Origin: JARDZU01 sp040510135
Lineage (GTDB): Bacteria > Actinomycetota > Acidimicrobiia > Spongiisociales > ZC4RG35
Assembly: GCA_040510135.1 (NCBI GenBank)
Contig: JBEVJN010000081.1
Span: 15,877-79,876, forward strand
Reading direction: 5' to 3'
Length of the DNA stretch: 64,000 bases
In this document: positions 17,025 through 26,550 of the stretch, in pieces
Layout: each line of letters opens with the position of its first letter
Position numbering within the stretch: the stretch's first letter is position 1
Notes under the pieces: generated by a model
Told to the model about the DNA's origin: nothing
Seen by the model: the letters and a program-made list of their open reading frames with translations, nothing else
Databases searched by the model: none
Translations under genes and position numbers: made by a program

Positions 17025-17939
17025 TTAGGCGGTTTGTTTCTCCCCTCGGGCGTCCCCGGGCGCCGACCGCTCGCTCGTCGGCTCGCTCAACCAACTTCGG
17101 ACGACGTCGACGAAGCGGTGCGGGGCGTCCATCTGGGGGGTGTGCCCGGTGTCGTCGAGGTGGACCAGATCCCAGTCGGGCCGCAAGGAGCAGAGCCATT
17201 CGATCGCAGTGGGTGAGACAATGTGGTCCGATATGCCCTGCACGACCAGGGTCGGCGCCTCGATGGCCAGGATCATCGCCAGGTATTGGGGCCGCCGCGA
17301 GTAGAGACGAGCGATCGATGTCGCCGTCCGTGCCGTGGCGTACGCGGCCCAGGGCAACTGCTTCCTGATCCGAGCCATCTCACGCGACTCCTCGATCAGT
17401 GACATCGGGACCCGGCCTGGCTTGTGAGTGATCATGTTCAGGCTCTTCCGCACCAGTTGTTCAGGGGTGTTGGACCGCAGGAACCGACGGCCGTAGGCCT
17501 CGCCGACACCGGGCATCGCCTGGATGGCCAACCGAGCCGCGGTGGGCCAGTCGAGGCGCGGGTCGGGTACCACGGGAGGGGTGGCGGGCGACACCAGGAT
17601 CAGCCGCTCAACCAGGTCGGGCCGAGCCGACGCGATCAACTCGGCGAGTAGACCGCCGGTCGAGTTACCTACGATGGTAAAGGGGCCGCCAATGGTGTCG
17701 AGATACGCGACTACCGAATCGCGATGGGTATCGAGCCGGAAGTCGGACCGCGGCGGAGTGAGGCCGAACCCGGGGAGATCAATGGCTCGCACCCGGCCCA
17801 GCGACGTCAGGGATGGGGCCACCGCGTTCCAGTTGGTGGTGGAGCCTCCCAGCCCATGGATCAGGATCAGGTTCGGCCCGGCCCCGCCGAAGTCGACCTC
17901 GTGCATGGGTCCCTGGGGGGTGCTCACGTAATTGCCCAT
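17025..17939 (-). CDS. Alpha/beta hydrolase
   Basis: A 304-residue alpha/beta hydrolase with oxyanion segment LIHGLGGSTTNW at about 27-38, nucleophile elbow GNSTGG near 91-96, acid residue in GISDHI and catalytic His in DTGHTPQ. No signal peptide is seen. The start is taken as ATG 17939 (MGNYVSTPQG); a longer form would run into the divergent radical SAM gene. The end lies 14 bp before the aceE start on the same strand, so it may be the first gene of that run. Substrate unknown. Confidence 0.78.
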   Translation of the reverse strand: MGNYVSTPQGPMHEVDFGGAGPNLILIHGLGGSTTNWNAVAPSLTSLGRVRAIDLPGFGLTPPRSDFRLDTHRDSVVAYLDTIGGPFTIVGNSTGGLLAELIASARPDLVERLILVSPATPPVVPDPRLDWPTAARLAIQAMPGVGEAYGRRFLRSNTPEQLVRKSLNMITHKPGRVPMSLIEESREMARIRKQLPWAAYATARTATSIARLYSRRPQYLAMILAIEAPTLVVQGISDHIVSPTAIEWLCSLRPDWDLVHLDDTGHTPQMDAPHRFVDVVRSWLSEPTSERSAPGDARGEKQTA

Positions 17940-17978
17940 CGGCGAAAGGCTACCGGGGGCGGGCCGTACACTGGCTCG

Positions 17979-19385
17979 ATGCGTGTCCTTCTCGTCTCGA
18001 CCTACGAGTTGGGGCGCCAGCCGGTCCACCTCGCCTCGCCGGCGGCAGCACTCGCCGCGGCAGGGGTCGGTATCAGCTCGGTCGATCTCGCCGTGGAGGA
18101 CTGGGACATGTCACTGCTGGAAGACATCGGCGCAGTCGCTTTTTCCGTCCCGATGCATACCGCGATGCGTCTTGCCGTTCCGATGGCCAGAGAAATTCGC
18201 CGACAGCGACCCTGGATCCCGATCGCCTTCTATGGCCTCTACGCCGGTGTCGGCAAGGATCAGGTGTTGGGAGCGGTGGCCGACTCGGTCTTTGTCGGCG
18301 AGTACGAGCCCGATCTCGTCGAATGGGCTCTCGCCATCGAGTCGGGCAGGGGGACGGCCGGCATTCGCCAGACCACTGGAAGGTCGGGGTTCCACAAGCC
18401 GGAGCGTTCGGGTCTGCCCTGGCACGACAACTATGCCCGTCTCGAATGGATGGGCGAGGCCCGGCTCGCCGCAGCCGTCGAGGCTTCGCACGGGTGCCGG
18501 CACCGATGCCGGCATTGCCCCATCCCCGTCGTTTACGACGGGAGGATGCGGGTGGTTGGAGCAGATTCCGTCATGGCAGACCTCGATCAACTCGTATCCG
18601 ACGGGATCCAACACGTCACTTTCGGCGACCCGGACTTCCTCAACGCCCCCCGCTACTCGATAGACCTCCTCAGGAGAGCTCATGGCGCTCATCCCGCGCT
18701 GACCTTCGACGTGACCGTGAAGGTCGAGCACGTCCTGGCACACCGAGCGTTGTGGCCGGAGATGGCGGAGCTCGGGCTCCTCTTTGTAGTTAGCGCGTTC
18801 GAGTCCACCGACAATGAGACCCTGGCGATTCTCGACAAGAACCACTCCGCGGCCGACATGTCCGAGGCGGTCGCCGTCCTGCGCTCCTCCGGCATCCACG
18901 TCAGGCCGACGTGGCTCCCCTTCTTCCCTTGGACCAGCCCGCACGACGTTGCCGGCATCGTTCATTTCATCGATAGCCACCGGCTTTGGGCGGCGACCGA
19001 CCCAGTCCAATTGGCGATCAGGCTCCTCATCCCCGAGGGATCGCTGCTGGAGACCCATCCTGCGGTGATGCCTCATTTGACGGGATACCGGCCGGAATCC
19101 TTGACCTGGTCGTGGGAATTCGAGGATCCCAACACAGAACAGCTGCACCGCGAGCTCGATTCGATCGCCGCCCAGGCCTCCGATTGCGGGGCGGAGGCCG
19201 GCGAGACGCTGCAACGGATGCGTGAGACGATCGGGGAGATCGGCAAGGTCGATCTGCCTCCGATGCCCTCGTCCCCACCGGTGCCCCGACTCACCGAGAG
19301 CTGGTTCTGCTGTGCCGAGCCCACGGACCAGCAGGCGGCGACGGTCGGCCTGGCCATCGGTAGGGTGCCGCTCGCATCGGCATAG
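17979..19385 (+). CDS. Radical SAM protein of the CCAEP-tail family
   Basis: A 468-residue radical SAM enzyme. The N-terminal domain (about 1-130) looks like a cobalamin-binding-type Rossmann fold without the usual DxHxxG motif. The 4Fe-4S ligands are C173, C177 and C180 in GCRHRCRHC. The tail carries CCAEP (C444, C445), the hallmark of the CUAEP/CCAEP-tail radical SAM family, in which some members have selenocysteine at the second position; here both codons are Cys (TGC TGT). Chemistry is unknown. It is followed after 8 bp by a complete ABC-2 exporter, suggesting a shared pathway. The start is ATG 17979. Confidence 0.82.
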   Translation: MRVLLVSTYELGRQPVHLASPAAALAAAGVGISSVDLAVEDWDMSLLEDIGAVAFSVPMHTAMRLAVPMAREIRRQRPWIPIAFYGLYAGVGKDQVLGAVADSVFVGEYEPDLVEWALAIESGRGTAGIRQTTGRSGFHKPERSGLPWHDNYARLEWMGEARLAAAVEASHGCRHRCRHCPIPVVYDGRMRVVGADSVMADLDQLVSDGIQHVTFGDPDFLNAPRYSIDLLRRAHGAHPALTFDVTVKVEHVLAHRALWPEMAELGLLFVVSAFESTDNETLAILDKNHSAADMSEAVAVLRSSGIHVRPTWLPFFPWTSPHDVAGIVHFIDSHRLWAATDPVQLAIRLLIPEGSLLETHPAVMPHLTGYRPESLTWSWEFEDPNTEQLHRELDSIAAQASDCGAEAGETLQRMRETIGEIGKVDLPPMPSSPPVPRLTESWFCCAEPTDQQAATVGLAIGRVPLASA

Positions 19386-19393
19386 AGGAGTAA

Positions 19394-20332
19394 ATGACGA
19401 CGGTCCTCGCGGCGGAGGGGCTCATCAAGAGCTTCGACGATTTGATCGCGGTGAACGGGGTCAGCTTCGAGATCGCCGAGGGGGAGACCTTTGGGCTTCT
19501 CGGCCCCAACGGGGCTGGGAAGACCACCTCGATCTCGATGGTGGCCGGGCTGTTGGAGCCGGACAGCGGCACCATCCACGTAGCCGGCACCCTGATCCGG
19601 ACCAATTCGACCGCCGGAAGGTCCGACATCGGGCTGGTGCCCCAGGAAATCGCCATCTATCCCGATCTGACCGCAGCGGAGAACCTCAGGTTCTTCGGGC
19701 GTCTCTATGACATGCCCGACGACGAGCTGGACAAACGCCTCCGGGAGGTGCTCGAGGTGATCGGTCTCTCCGAACGCCAGGACGATCTCGTCAGTGAATT
19801 CTCCGGCGGCATGCAGCGGAGACTGAACATCGGCATCGGTCTGCTCCATCGGCCCCGGCTGCTCATCCTCGATGAGCCGACCGTGGGGGTGGATCCCCAG
19901 TCCCGGAATGCCATCCTCGAATCAGTCGAAGACCTGTCGGGCGAGGGGATCGCCGTCCTCTACACCACCCATTACATGGAGGAGGCCGAGCGGCTCTGCG
20001 ACCGCGTGGCCATCATCGACGAGGGGGTCGTCAAGGCCGAGGGCACGCGGCGCGAGCTGGTGTCGCTGGTGGGGGAGAAGGACAGAATCCGGGTGACGGT
20101 TGGTGGGGACCTGGTCGAAGTGGCGCGGGTGGTTGCCGAGTTGCCCGCGGTCCACGAGGCCAGCCCTGCCGACTCAGGGGTCGACGTACTGGCCGACGAT
20201 GCTTCCTCGTTGCTTCCCGAGTTGCTCACCCGGGTGGCCGCCACCGGGGCCAATGTCACCGGTGTGGCGGTTTCGGAGCCGAATCTCGAGGCCGTCTTCC
20301 TCCATCTCACCGGCAAGGCCCTGCGCGACTGA
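19394..20332 (+). CDS. ABC exporter ATP-binding protein (ABC-2/DRA type)
   Basis: A 312-residue ATPase with Walker A GPNGAGKTTS near 39-48, Q-loop LVPQE, signature FSGGMQRR and Walker B LLILDEPTVGVDP. The His switch is in YTTHYMEEAE. A C-terminal extension (about 220-312) is typical of ATPases that work with ABC-2 membrane proteins. It lies 8 bp after the radical SAM gene and 2 bp before the first permease. The exported substrate is unknown. Confidence 0.9.
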   Translation: MTTVLAAEGLIKSFDDLIAVNGVSFEIAEGETFGLLGPNGAGKTTSISMVAGLLEPDSGTIHVAGTLIRTNSTAGRSDIGLVPQEIAIYPDLTAAENLRFFGRLYDMPDDELDKRLREVLEVIGLSERQDDLVSEFSGGMQRRLNIGIGLLHRPRLLILDEPTVGVDPQSRNAILESVEDLSGEGIAVLYTTHYMEEAERLCDRVAIIDEGVVKAEGTRRELVSLVGEKDRIRVTVGGDLVEVARVVAELPAVHEASPADSGVDVLADDASSLLPELLTRVAATGANVTGVAVSEPNLEAVFLHLTGKALRD

Positions 20333-20334
20333 TC

Positions 20335-21516
20335 ATGGGGGCGGCGACCTTGATCGCGGGAAAGGACCTCCGGCTCCGGGTCCGTGATCGCTCGGCGTTC
20401 ATCATGGGCATCGTGACCCCGCTGGCCCTGGCCTACATATTCCATCTCGTCTTCGGAGGCACGTTCACTGCGGAGGCGTTGGACCTGGAGGTCGGCTTGG
20501 TCGATCTGGACAACACGCAGGTATCGCAGTCCCTGGCCGAGGCGCTCTCGGGATTGGAATCCGAGGGGATACTTGTGCTGACCGAGTTCGATGACGCCAC
20601 TGCGGCGCAAACGGCGGTCGAGGAGGGAGAGACCGACGCCTACATCCTGCTCAACCCGGGTCTGGGCGATGCCGCCATCCAGGCCAAGCCGTTCACGATC
20701 GAGGTGGTGGGTGATGTCGACAGCCAGACCACCACCCAGGTGGCGTCTTCCATCGCATCCGAGTTCGGGTCGGCGATAGAACGGTCCCAGCTCTCGGTGA
20801 CGACAGCGATCGCGCTTGGCGAGGGGCCGTCTCCAGAGGAGGTGGTCTCCTGGGGCGAAGAGGCGGCGCTCCGACCTCCGCCGTTCGCCTTCACGGATGT
20901 CTCAGCGGAGACCCGGCAACTCGACGGCAACACGTTCTTTGCGGCCGGAATGGCAGTGTTCTTCCTCTTCTTCACCGTTCAGTTCGGAGTAATTGGGCTA
21001 CTCGAGGAGAGACAGAGCGGCACCCTGGCACGGCTGCTCGCGGCGCCCATCGGACACAGCAGTGTGGTGGCGGGCAAGGCGATCCTTTCGTTCGCCCTCG
21101 GTCTGATCTCGATGACCGTGTTGATCGTCGCCACCCATTACTTGATGGATGCGCGGTGGGGCCCTCCACTGGGAGTGGCGTTGCTCGTCATCGCCGGCGT
21201 GCTGGCCGCAACCTCCATCATGGGCGTAATCGCCGCCACGGCCACCAGTGCGGACGGGGCCGCCAACCTCGGAGCGATCATCGCGGTCATCCTGGGGATG
21301 CTGGGCGGAACTTTCTTCCCGATCGGGCAGGGCAACGACCTCCTGGCCAGGCTCTCTTACCTCACCCCGCACGCTTGGTTCATGCGTGGTCTCTCCGACA
21401 TCTCGGGCGGTGGGGAGTGGACCGAAGTCCTTCCGGCGGTGGGCGCCCTCCTCCTGTTCACTCTCGTCTTCGGGACCGTGGCCTGGGTGCTCCTGCAGCG
21501 GAAGCTGACGCAATGA
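20335..21516 (+). CDS. ABC-2 type permease, first subunit
   Basis: A 393-residue membrane protein with one N-terminal helix, a large external domain (about 40-190, acidic and Val-rich) and about five C-terminal helices. The layout is that of ABC-2 (YhgE/NatB-like) permeases. The final loop contains YLTPHAWFMRGLSDI, a conserved motif of the group. Start overlaps are tight: it begins 2 bp after the ATPase stop and ends by ATGA overlap with the second permease. Confidence 0.87.
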   Translation: MGAATLIAGKDLRLRVRDRSAFIMGIVTPLALAYIFHLVFGGTFTAEALDLEVGLVDLDNTQVSQSLAEALSGLESEGILVLTEFDDATAAQTAVEEGETDAYILLNPGLGDAAIQAKPFTIEVVGDVDSQTTTQVASSIASEFGSAIERSQLSVTTAIALGEGPSPEEVVSWGEEAALRPPPFAFTDVSAETRQLDGNTFFAAGMAVFFLFFTVQFGVIGLLEERQSGTLARLLAAPIGHSSVVAGKAILSFALGLISMTVLIVATHYLMDARWGPPLGVALLVIAGVLAATSIMGVIAATATSADGAANLGAIIAVILGMLGGTFFPIGQGNDLLARLSYLTPHAWFMRGLSDISGGGEWTEVLPAVGALLLFTLVFGTVAWVLLQRKLTQ

Positions 21517-22679
21517 GGAAGATCCTCGCTATCGCCGGCTCCAACGTCCGCCGCATGCTGCGTGAACGTTCGAACATCTTCTTCGTCTTCATCTTCCCGA
21601 TCGCCCTGATCCTGCTCATCGGGGCCCAATTCGGCGGTGACTTCGACCCCGGGGTAGGGATCCACCAGGAGGACCAGGACCCGCTGGCGGCGGCAATCAC
21701 CGAGGAGATCCAGCGTGACGACTCGTTGGCCGTGACGATTTTCGACACACGGGACGAATTGATCGACGCTGTCGAGAGAGGCACCGTTCAGGCCGGCGTG
21801 TTCATCCCGGTAACGGTCAGTGAGCTAGCGGAAGCCGGCGAGCAGGTGGAAGTGGGGTTCGTGGCCAGACCCGATGGGGCAGGCCCGCAGTTGCAGTCGG
21901 TTGTCGGCGCCGGTGTGGCCCGGGTCATGACGCCTGTAGGTGCCGCCCAGTTCGGTGCCGAGAAGACAGGGGCCGGCTTCGATGAGGCCCTCGATGTGGC
22001 GCGGTCACAGACCGATGCCGCCCCCGGGCTCGATGTCGAGACCACGGCGGTAGGAGAGGCCGTGTTCCCATCGACTCTGGGCAGATTCGACCTCGGTGCC
22101 GCGCAACAACTCGTTTTGTTCACCTTTCTGACCGCCCTCGCCGGGTCTGCGGCCCTGATTCTCAGTAGGAGGCTCGGCATCTCCCGTCGAATGCTCTCCA
22201 CTCCAACCTCCTCGGGGACCATCGTCGGCGGCGAAGCCACCGGCCGTTGGGCGGTGGCGATGGTCCAGGGCCTCTACATAGTGATCGTGACCTACCTGCT
22301 GTTCCAGGTGGACTGGGGTGATCCTTGGGGCGCCCTCGTCATCCTGATCGCCTTCTCCGCGGTTGGCGCCGGCGCAGGCATGCTGATGGGCGCGACCTTC
22401 AAAAACGACCAGCAGGCCGGTGGCATCGGTGTTGTCCTCAGCCTCGGGCTGGCCGCCCTCGGCGGGTGCATGCTGCCGATCGAGCTGTTCTCTCCGGCGA
22501 TGACCCGGGTGGCGCACCTGACCCCCCATGCCTGGGCCCTCGACGGCTTCGCCGAGCTCGTCCGTCGCGACGGGACCGTTGCCGACATCCTTCCCGAGAT
22601 CGGTGTCCTCATCGCCTACGCCACGGTCCTGCTTCTTCTCGCTTCCTGGCGCCTGCGGGCGGTGATCACCCGGCCGTGA
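21513..22679 (+). CDS. ABC-2 type permease, second subunit
   Basis: A 388-residue ABC-2 permease, homologous to the preceding one. It has an N-terminal helix (SNIFFVFIFPIALILLIG), an external domain and about five C-terminal helices. The HLTPHAWALDGFAEL motif near the end matches the partner's motif. Its ATG overlaps the upstream stop. With the ATPase it forms a two-permease exporter, probably heteromeric. The frame is open upstream, but that part is inside the first permease gene. Confidence 0.87.
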   Translation: MRKILAIAGSNVRRMLRERSNIFFVFIFPIALILLIGAQFGGDFDPGVGIHQEDQDPLAAAITEEIQRDDSLAVTIFDTRDELIDAVERGTVQAGVFIPVTVSELAEAGEQVEVGFVARPDGAGPQLQSVVGAGVARVMTPVGAAQFGAEKTGAGFDEALDVARSQTDAAPGLDVETTAVGEAVFPSTLGRFDLGAAQQLVLFTFLTALAGSAALILSRRLGISRRMLSTPTSSGTIVGGEATGRWAVAMVQGLYIVIVTYLLFQVDWGDPWGALVILIAFSAVGAGAGMLMGATFKNDQQAGGIGVVLSLGLAALGGCMLPIELFSPAMTRVAHLTPHAWALDGFAELVRRDGTVADILPEIGVLIAYATVLLLLASWRLRAVITRP

Positions 22680-22693
22680 TGTTTGAATGAGCG

Positions 22694-23194
22694 TTGGTGG
22701 CGGATCAGAACATCAATGCTGTCGGCTGTCTGGGGCGGACGCTCACCATCCTCGGGACACTGTGGCTCGGCTTCCTCGTTTTGGGTGGAATCGGCGTGCT
22801 CTCGAACGTGGGAATCAGTGAGGGGTTCTTTGCAGGTGCATTTGGGAGCGCCATTCCTGGTGTGCTCCTCTTGTGGGCCGGTCGTGCCCTGCGCCGCCGG
22901 GCCCGCGCCATGGAGGCGCAAACCGAGCCGGTTTGGCCCCTTTCCGAGCCTGAGCCCACGGAGAAGAGGGTGCCCAGCATCCGGGTCGAATCATCACAGA
23001 CCGAACCGCCCCCTCCGCCGATTCCGCCAACGCCATCACCGATCAAGCCCGTGCCGAAACCGGTCACGTCCCCACAGGAGATTCCCCCGGCGGACCTTTT
23101 CGACCTCCCCCCACCCCTGGAAGCCCTCGAGCCGAAGACCTCGCGCCAGCTGATCGACGAAGCGCGCAAGAAGTGGGGCAGACCGCGCACCTGA
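22694..23194 (+). CDS. Membrane protein with proline-rich cytoplasmic tail
   Basis: A 166-residue protein with two predicted helices (about 13-36 and 46-63) and an Arg-rich stop (RALRRRARAME). A Pro/Glu-rich disordered region follows (about 75-140), then a short C-terminal helix with KTSRQLIDEARKKWG. The start is TTG 22694 or GTG 22697. It sits 14 bp after the exporter's second permease and could belong to that operon. It converges on plsB. No family recognised. Confidence 0.6.
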   Translation: MVADQNINAVGCLGRTLTILGTLWLGFLVLGGIGVLSNVGISEGFFAGAFGSAIPGVLLLWAGRALRRRARAMEAQTEPVWPLSEPEPTEKRVPSIRVESSQTEPPPPPIPPTPSPIKPVPKPVTSPQEIPPADLFDLPPPLEALEPKTSRQLIDEARKKWGRPRT

Positions 23195-23205
23195 CGGGCG
23201 GTCCG

Positions 23206-25479
23206 CTACAGCCCGACCGCGGCCAGGGACCGGGCGTTGCGGACCTCGGCGGCGAAGGCGGCGCGGCGCGAAACCACGCCTTCGGTGCCCTCGATCAGAC
23301 CACGGTTGGCGGCCAGGGCCAAAGCCGATTTGAAGAGGACCTGGCTCGCGCTCTCACCCGAGATGAGCCGCTGCTCGATCCGATACATCCGGGCCCGGGC
23401 CAGACATGCTTTGAGAAAGGACTTCTCCTCGAACCGACCCTTGAGGGCCTCCAGCTCATCGCCGACCACCTGGTAGGCGTCGAGGATGGGCAGCACGGCC
23501 CAATAGGCGAGTGAAGGCCCGAGCTTGGCCGACACCTCGGCCGCTCCGGTCGTGGTCAAGACATGCTCCCATCCAGGGACGTCCAGGGTGATATCCGACT
23601 CGACGTCGGCGAGGAACTGATCCTTTTCGGGAAAGAAGAACTCGAACTTCAACAGGTCACGGAATGCGAGCAGAGTCTCCCGCACCCGCTCGGGGCGCTC
23701 CTCACCGGTGTCGGCCACAGACCCGATCGCCATCTCGGCCAGGGCGCGATTGACGAAGAAGTGGACGATCATGTTCCGGTAGTAGGAGATGCGGATCATT
23801 TGGTCTTCGTCGAGCCAGAACACACGCCTTCCCAGCGCCTCGTGGCTGCTCACGTTGTCGTGCTCGGCGAGCCAGTCGAGGATCACGGCCACGCGTGACG
23901 GGTCGCGCAGGTCCGCGTCTTCGGTAGTGGGAAGATCGCGGGCCTGGGCGAATTCCACCAGCCGTGCCGCCTCCTCGGCGAGCTGATCCGAAGACCTGGC
24001 AGTCCCTCGCGCCGCGAGCAAGGCGACACTTATCAGGGCGGTCGGGGTGATCGGAGTGACATGGCCAATCCGGTACATGACCTCGAATGCCAGCTTCTGC
24101 AACCCGACCGACGTCTCCTCGCCCTGGTCCGTCGGGCCGACCATGCTCCTCGCCGACACGGGCTCCCCGAACCGGATGTGGATGTCTCCGTAGCGCCGAC
24201 GCAACGAGCGGACGGCCTTCAGCATCCAACCGAGGGATTCCTTCTCCTTGTCCTTGCCCTGCGCTTCGCGCGCGTAATCGGGCACATCCTGGATCTGGTC
24301 GTACGCAATGGATACCGGAACCAAATGGAGGTCGTCCGCCTTGCCCCGGTGCATGGAATCCACCACATAGCTGAGCAACCCGAGACGCGGCGGCATCAGC
24401 TTTCCCGAGCGGGATCGCCCGCCTTCCATGTACCACTCGAGGGGGAATCGCTTCTCGACGAGGTAGTCCAGGTAGGAGCGCAGGACCATCTTGTACATGG
24501 GGTTGTCCTTGAAGGAGCGCCGGATGAAGAACACGCCGGTCCGCCGCACCAGCGGCCCAACGGGGAAGAAATTGAGGTTGATGCCGCCGGCAGTGTGGTT
24601 CGGTGGGAAGTCGTTCTCCCACAGCATGAACTGAAGGCTGAGACGATCGAGGTTGGAGCGGTGGGCGGGGAGGAAGATGATTGGGTTGCCATCTCCGAGG
24701 GCGGCCAGACGTCGCACGTCGTCCTCTGAGTACTTGATGTCGCCATAACCCTGGCTGTACAGCTTGTGAATCCCGTTGGCGATGAGGTCGATCACGTAGG
24801 GCGAATGAGTGGCGGCGATCTCACGGAGATACCGCTCCGCCTTCTCCCGGGCCAGAGCCGGGGGCATGGCGGTCTCTGCGGCGATGGCGTCGACGGCCTC
24901 CAGGAACTCGCGGCGGGAGAGGATCGCCTCGGGCACGAAGCGCGGGATCTTGTATCGGTTGCCGACCAGCCGGCGCTCAGCCCGATCGAGGATGAGCCAA
25001 GCCCGCCTCGTCACATAACTGGTCAGGGGGTCCACCTGGCCCGAGGTCTGATAGTCCTCGGCCAGGGCCGAGGCGTGCGCTCCGGCGGCGGCAGTGAGCC
25101 TGATCCGCCCCGGTCGGGCCATGCGAATCCACCTGGCCCGAAGCCCTCTGGGGTCCCGGGCATCGCCAGGTCGAACCACATCCCACCAAGTGACCGCTCT
25201 GCGGCCTTTCTTGATCGGGGCCAGCCATAGGACCCGGAGCGGGATGAGGAAGGGGTCGTCGGGCGCCCCGAGCTCCTCGCTCAGCCTTTCGACTTCACCG
25301 CCCTTGCCGCGCCGGGACGATGTGATCCTGATCGTGTCGACTTCGGCACCGATCTCCTCACCGGCCCACCGGGTCAGCAGAGAGGCCTCGTAATCGGAGG
25401 CGGCATCCATCAGGTACACAACCCGCGAGCCGGCCGGGCCTGTCAACAAAGCTGGGGGATCGGCCGGTTTCCTCGCCAC
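23206..25479 (-). CDS. plsB: Glycerol-3-phosphate 1-O-acyltransferase, PlsB type
   Basis: Acylates glycerol-3-phosphate at position 1 to make lysophosphatidate. The 757-residue product carries the four acyltransferase blocks in order: HRSNLD (the HX4D catalytic motif, near residue 274), GGINLNFFPVGPLVRRTGVFFIRR, EGGRSRSGKL near 352 and VPVSIAYDQI. Length and layout match PlsB rather than short PlsC. An N-terminal region of about 200 residues is variable and lacks a clear membrane segment. The ATG start is at 25479. It diverges from dtd. A PlsY gene and a PlsX gene are also in this window, so two routes to lysophosphatidate seem to coexist. Confidence 0.88.
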   Translation of the reverse strand: MARKPADPPALLTGPAGSRVVYLMDAASDYEASLLTRWAGEEIGAEVDTIRITSSRRGKGGEVERLSEELGAPDDPFLIPLRVLWLAPIKKGRRAVTWWDVVRPGDARDPRGLRARWIRMARPGRIRLTAAAGAHASALAEDYQTSGQVDPLTSYVTRRAWLILDRAERRLVGNRYKIPRFVPEAILSRREFLEAVDAIAAETAMPPALAREKAERYLREIAATHSPYVIDLIANGIHKLYSQGYGDIKYSEDDVRRLAALGDGNPIIFLPAHRSNLDRLSLQFMLWENDFPPNHTAGGINLNFFPVGPLVRRTGVFFIRRSFKDNPMYKMVLRSYLDYLVEKRFPLEWYMEGGRSRSGKLMPPRLGLLSYVVDSMHRGKADDLHLVPVSIAYDQIQDVPDYAREAQGKDKEKESLGWMLKAVRSLRRRYGDIHIRFGEPVSARSMVGPTDQGEETSVGLQKLAFEVMYRIGHVTPITPTALISVALLAARGTARSSDQLAEEAARLVEFAQARDLPTTEDADLRDPSRVAVILDWLAEHDNVSSHEALGRRVFWLDEDQMIRISYYRNMIVHFFVNRALAEMAIGSVADTGEERPERVRETLLAFRDLLKFEFFFPEKDQFLADVESDITLDVPGWEHVLTTTGAAEVSAKLGPSLAYWAVLPILDAYQVVGDELEALKGRFEEKSFLKACLARARMYRIEQRLISGESASQVLFKSALALAANRGLIEGTEGVVSRRAAFAAEVRNARSLAAVGL

Positions 25480-25514
25480 GGCACCACTCTATTGGGCTGC
25501 CACAATCGCCTCCC

Positions 25515-25970
25515 GTGCGGATCGTGGTGCAACGAGTGAGTGGGGCCTCGGTCGATGTCGAGGGCCTAGAGGTCGGCTCGATCGATGCAGGGCTCCTCCT
25601 CCTCGTTGGCATCGAGCCCTCCGACACGGAGCAGGACATCGTGCGCGCCGTGGAGAAGGTGACAAACCTCAGGGTGTTCCCCGATGAAGAAGGGCAGATG
25701 AACCTCTCGCTCGTCGAAACCAGCGGGTCGGCTTTGGTTGTGAGCCAGTTCACTCTTCTTGCCGACGTCCACAAGGGCCGGCGGCCGTCGTTCCTGAGGG
25801 CCGCCCCACCAGAGCTGGCGGAGCAAATGGTCGATCGCTTCGTCGAGGTGCTTCGCAGCACCGGCACTCATGTCGAGACAGGCTTGTTCGGCGCGTCCAT
25901 GAACGTGGAGCTGGTCAACTCCGGTCCGGTGACGGTGGTGTTGGAGGTCAGGGACGGACGGGTGACCTGA
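25515..25970 (+). CDS. dtd: D-aminoacyl-tRNA deacylase
   Basis: Hydrolyses D-amino acids mischarged on tRNA. The 151-residue product has the two signature motifs: SQFTLLADVHKGRRPSF at about 76-92 and the Gly-cisPro motif in NSGPVTVVLE near 136-145. Length is typical. It starts with GTG at 25515 and its 3' end overlaps that of the convergent plsY gene by 23 bp. Confidence 0.93.
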   Translation: MRIVVQRVSGASVDVEGLEVGSIDAGLLLLVGIEPSDTEQDIVRAVEKVTNLRVFPDEEGQMNLSLVETSGSALVVSQFTLLADVHKGRRPSFLRAAPPELAEQMVDRFVEVLRSTGTHVETGLFGASMNVELVNSGPVTVVLEVRDGRVT

Positions 25971-26550
25971 GGCGGTGGCGGGCGTCGCGCCAATGCCTCG
26001 GGCCGATGATGAACCCGAGGCCTATCACCATGACCACCAGCAGGGTTGGGTCGGCGAGACCCCATGGGTTGTCGATGCCCGTTCTCTCCCAGGCAAGGGC
26101 AGTTGCGAGAAGGGCTCCCAATGTCACCAGGCTCCCGAGCCCTGTCGCCCTCGTCAGGGCAGATGCCAGGATGAGGGTGACCACGACGAAGGGAAAGACC
26201 GCGGGCCAGAGCCCGAGGATCACGCCACCACAGATGCCGAGGCCTTTTCCACCTTTGAACCGAAGCCAGACGTTGTAGACGTTCCCCGCCACTGCGCTCA
26301 CACCCGCGGCGAGGGCAGCCGCCTCGCCGCCTATGACCAGACCCACTACCACGGCTGCCAGACCCTTGCCGATCTCGATGATCAGAACCAGGCCAGCCAG
26401 TGTGTAGCCGCCGAGCCGCCGGGCGTTGTTCGTCCCCGGGTTGCCGGACCCGTCACGGAGGAGGTCCACTTCCCAGAGTCGGCCGAGCCAGACTGCGGTG
26501 GGAACCGAACCGATCAAATACCCGGCCAGTGCTGCGGCGACGATGTTCAT
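25948..26550 (-). CDS. plsY: Acyl-phosphate:glycerol-3-phosphate acyltransferase
   Basis: Membrane enzyme that transfers acyl groups from acyl-phosphate (made by PlsX) to glycerol-3-phosphate. The 200-residue product has about five to six helices and the three PlsY motifs: GSGNPGTNNARR at about 34-45, FKGGKGLG near 98-105, and a Gly-rich third motif near the C-terminus. Its ATG overlaps the adnB stop (ATGA), an unusual link between DNA repair and lipid synthesis. It converges on dtd with a 23 bp overlap. Confidence 0.9.
   Translation of the reverse strand: MNIVAAALAGYLIGSVPTAVWLGRLWEVDLLRDGSGNPGTNNARRLGGYTLAGLVLIIEIGKGLAAVVVGLVIGGEAAALAAGVSAVAGNVYNVWLRFKGGKGLGICGGVILGLWPAVFPFVVVTLILASALTRATGLGSLVTLGALLATALAWERTGIDNPWGLADPTLLVVMVIGLGFIIGPRHWRDARHRLRSPVRP

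Noticed and set aside
18111..19214. Minus-strand frame of 367 codons opposite the radical SAM gene
   Set aside because: Antisense to a gene with clear catalytic motifs; no domain seen.
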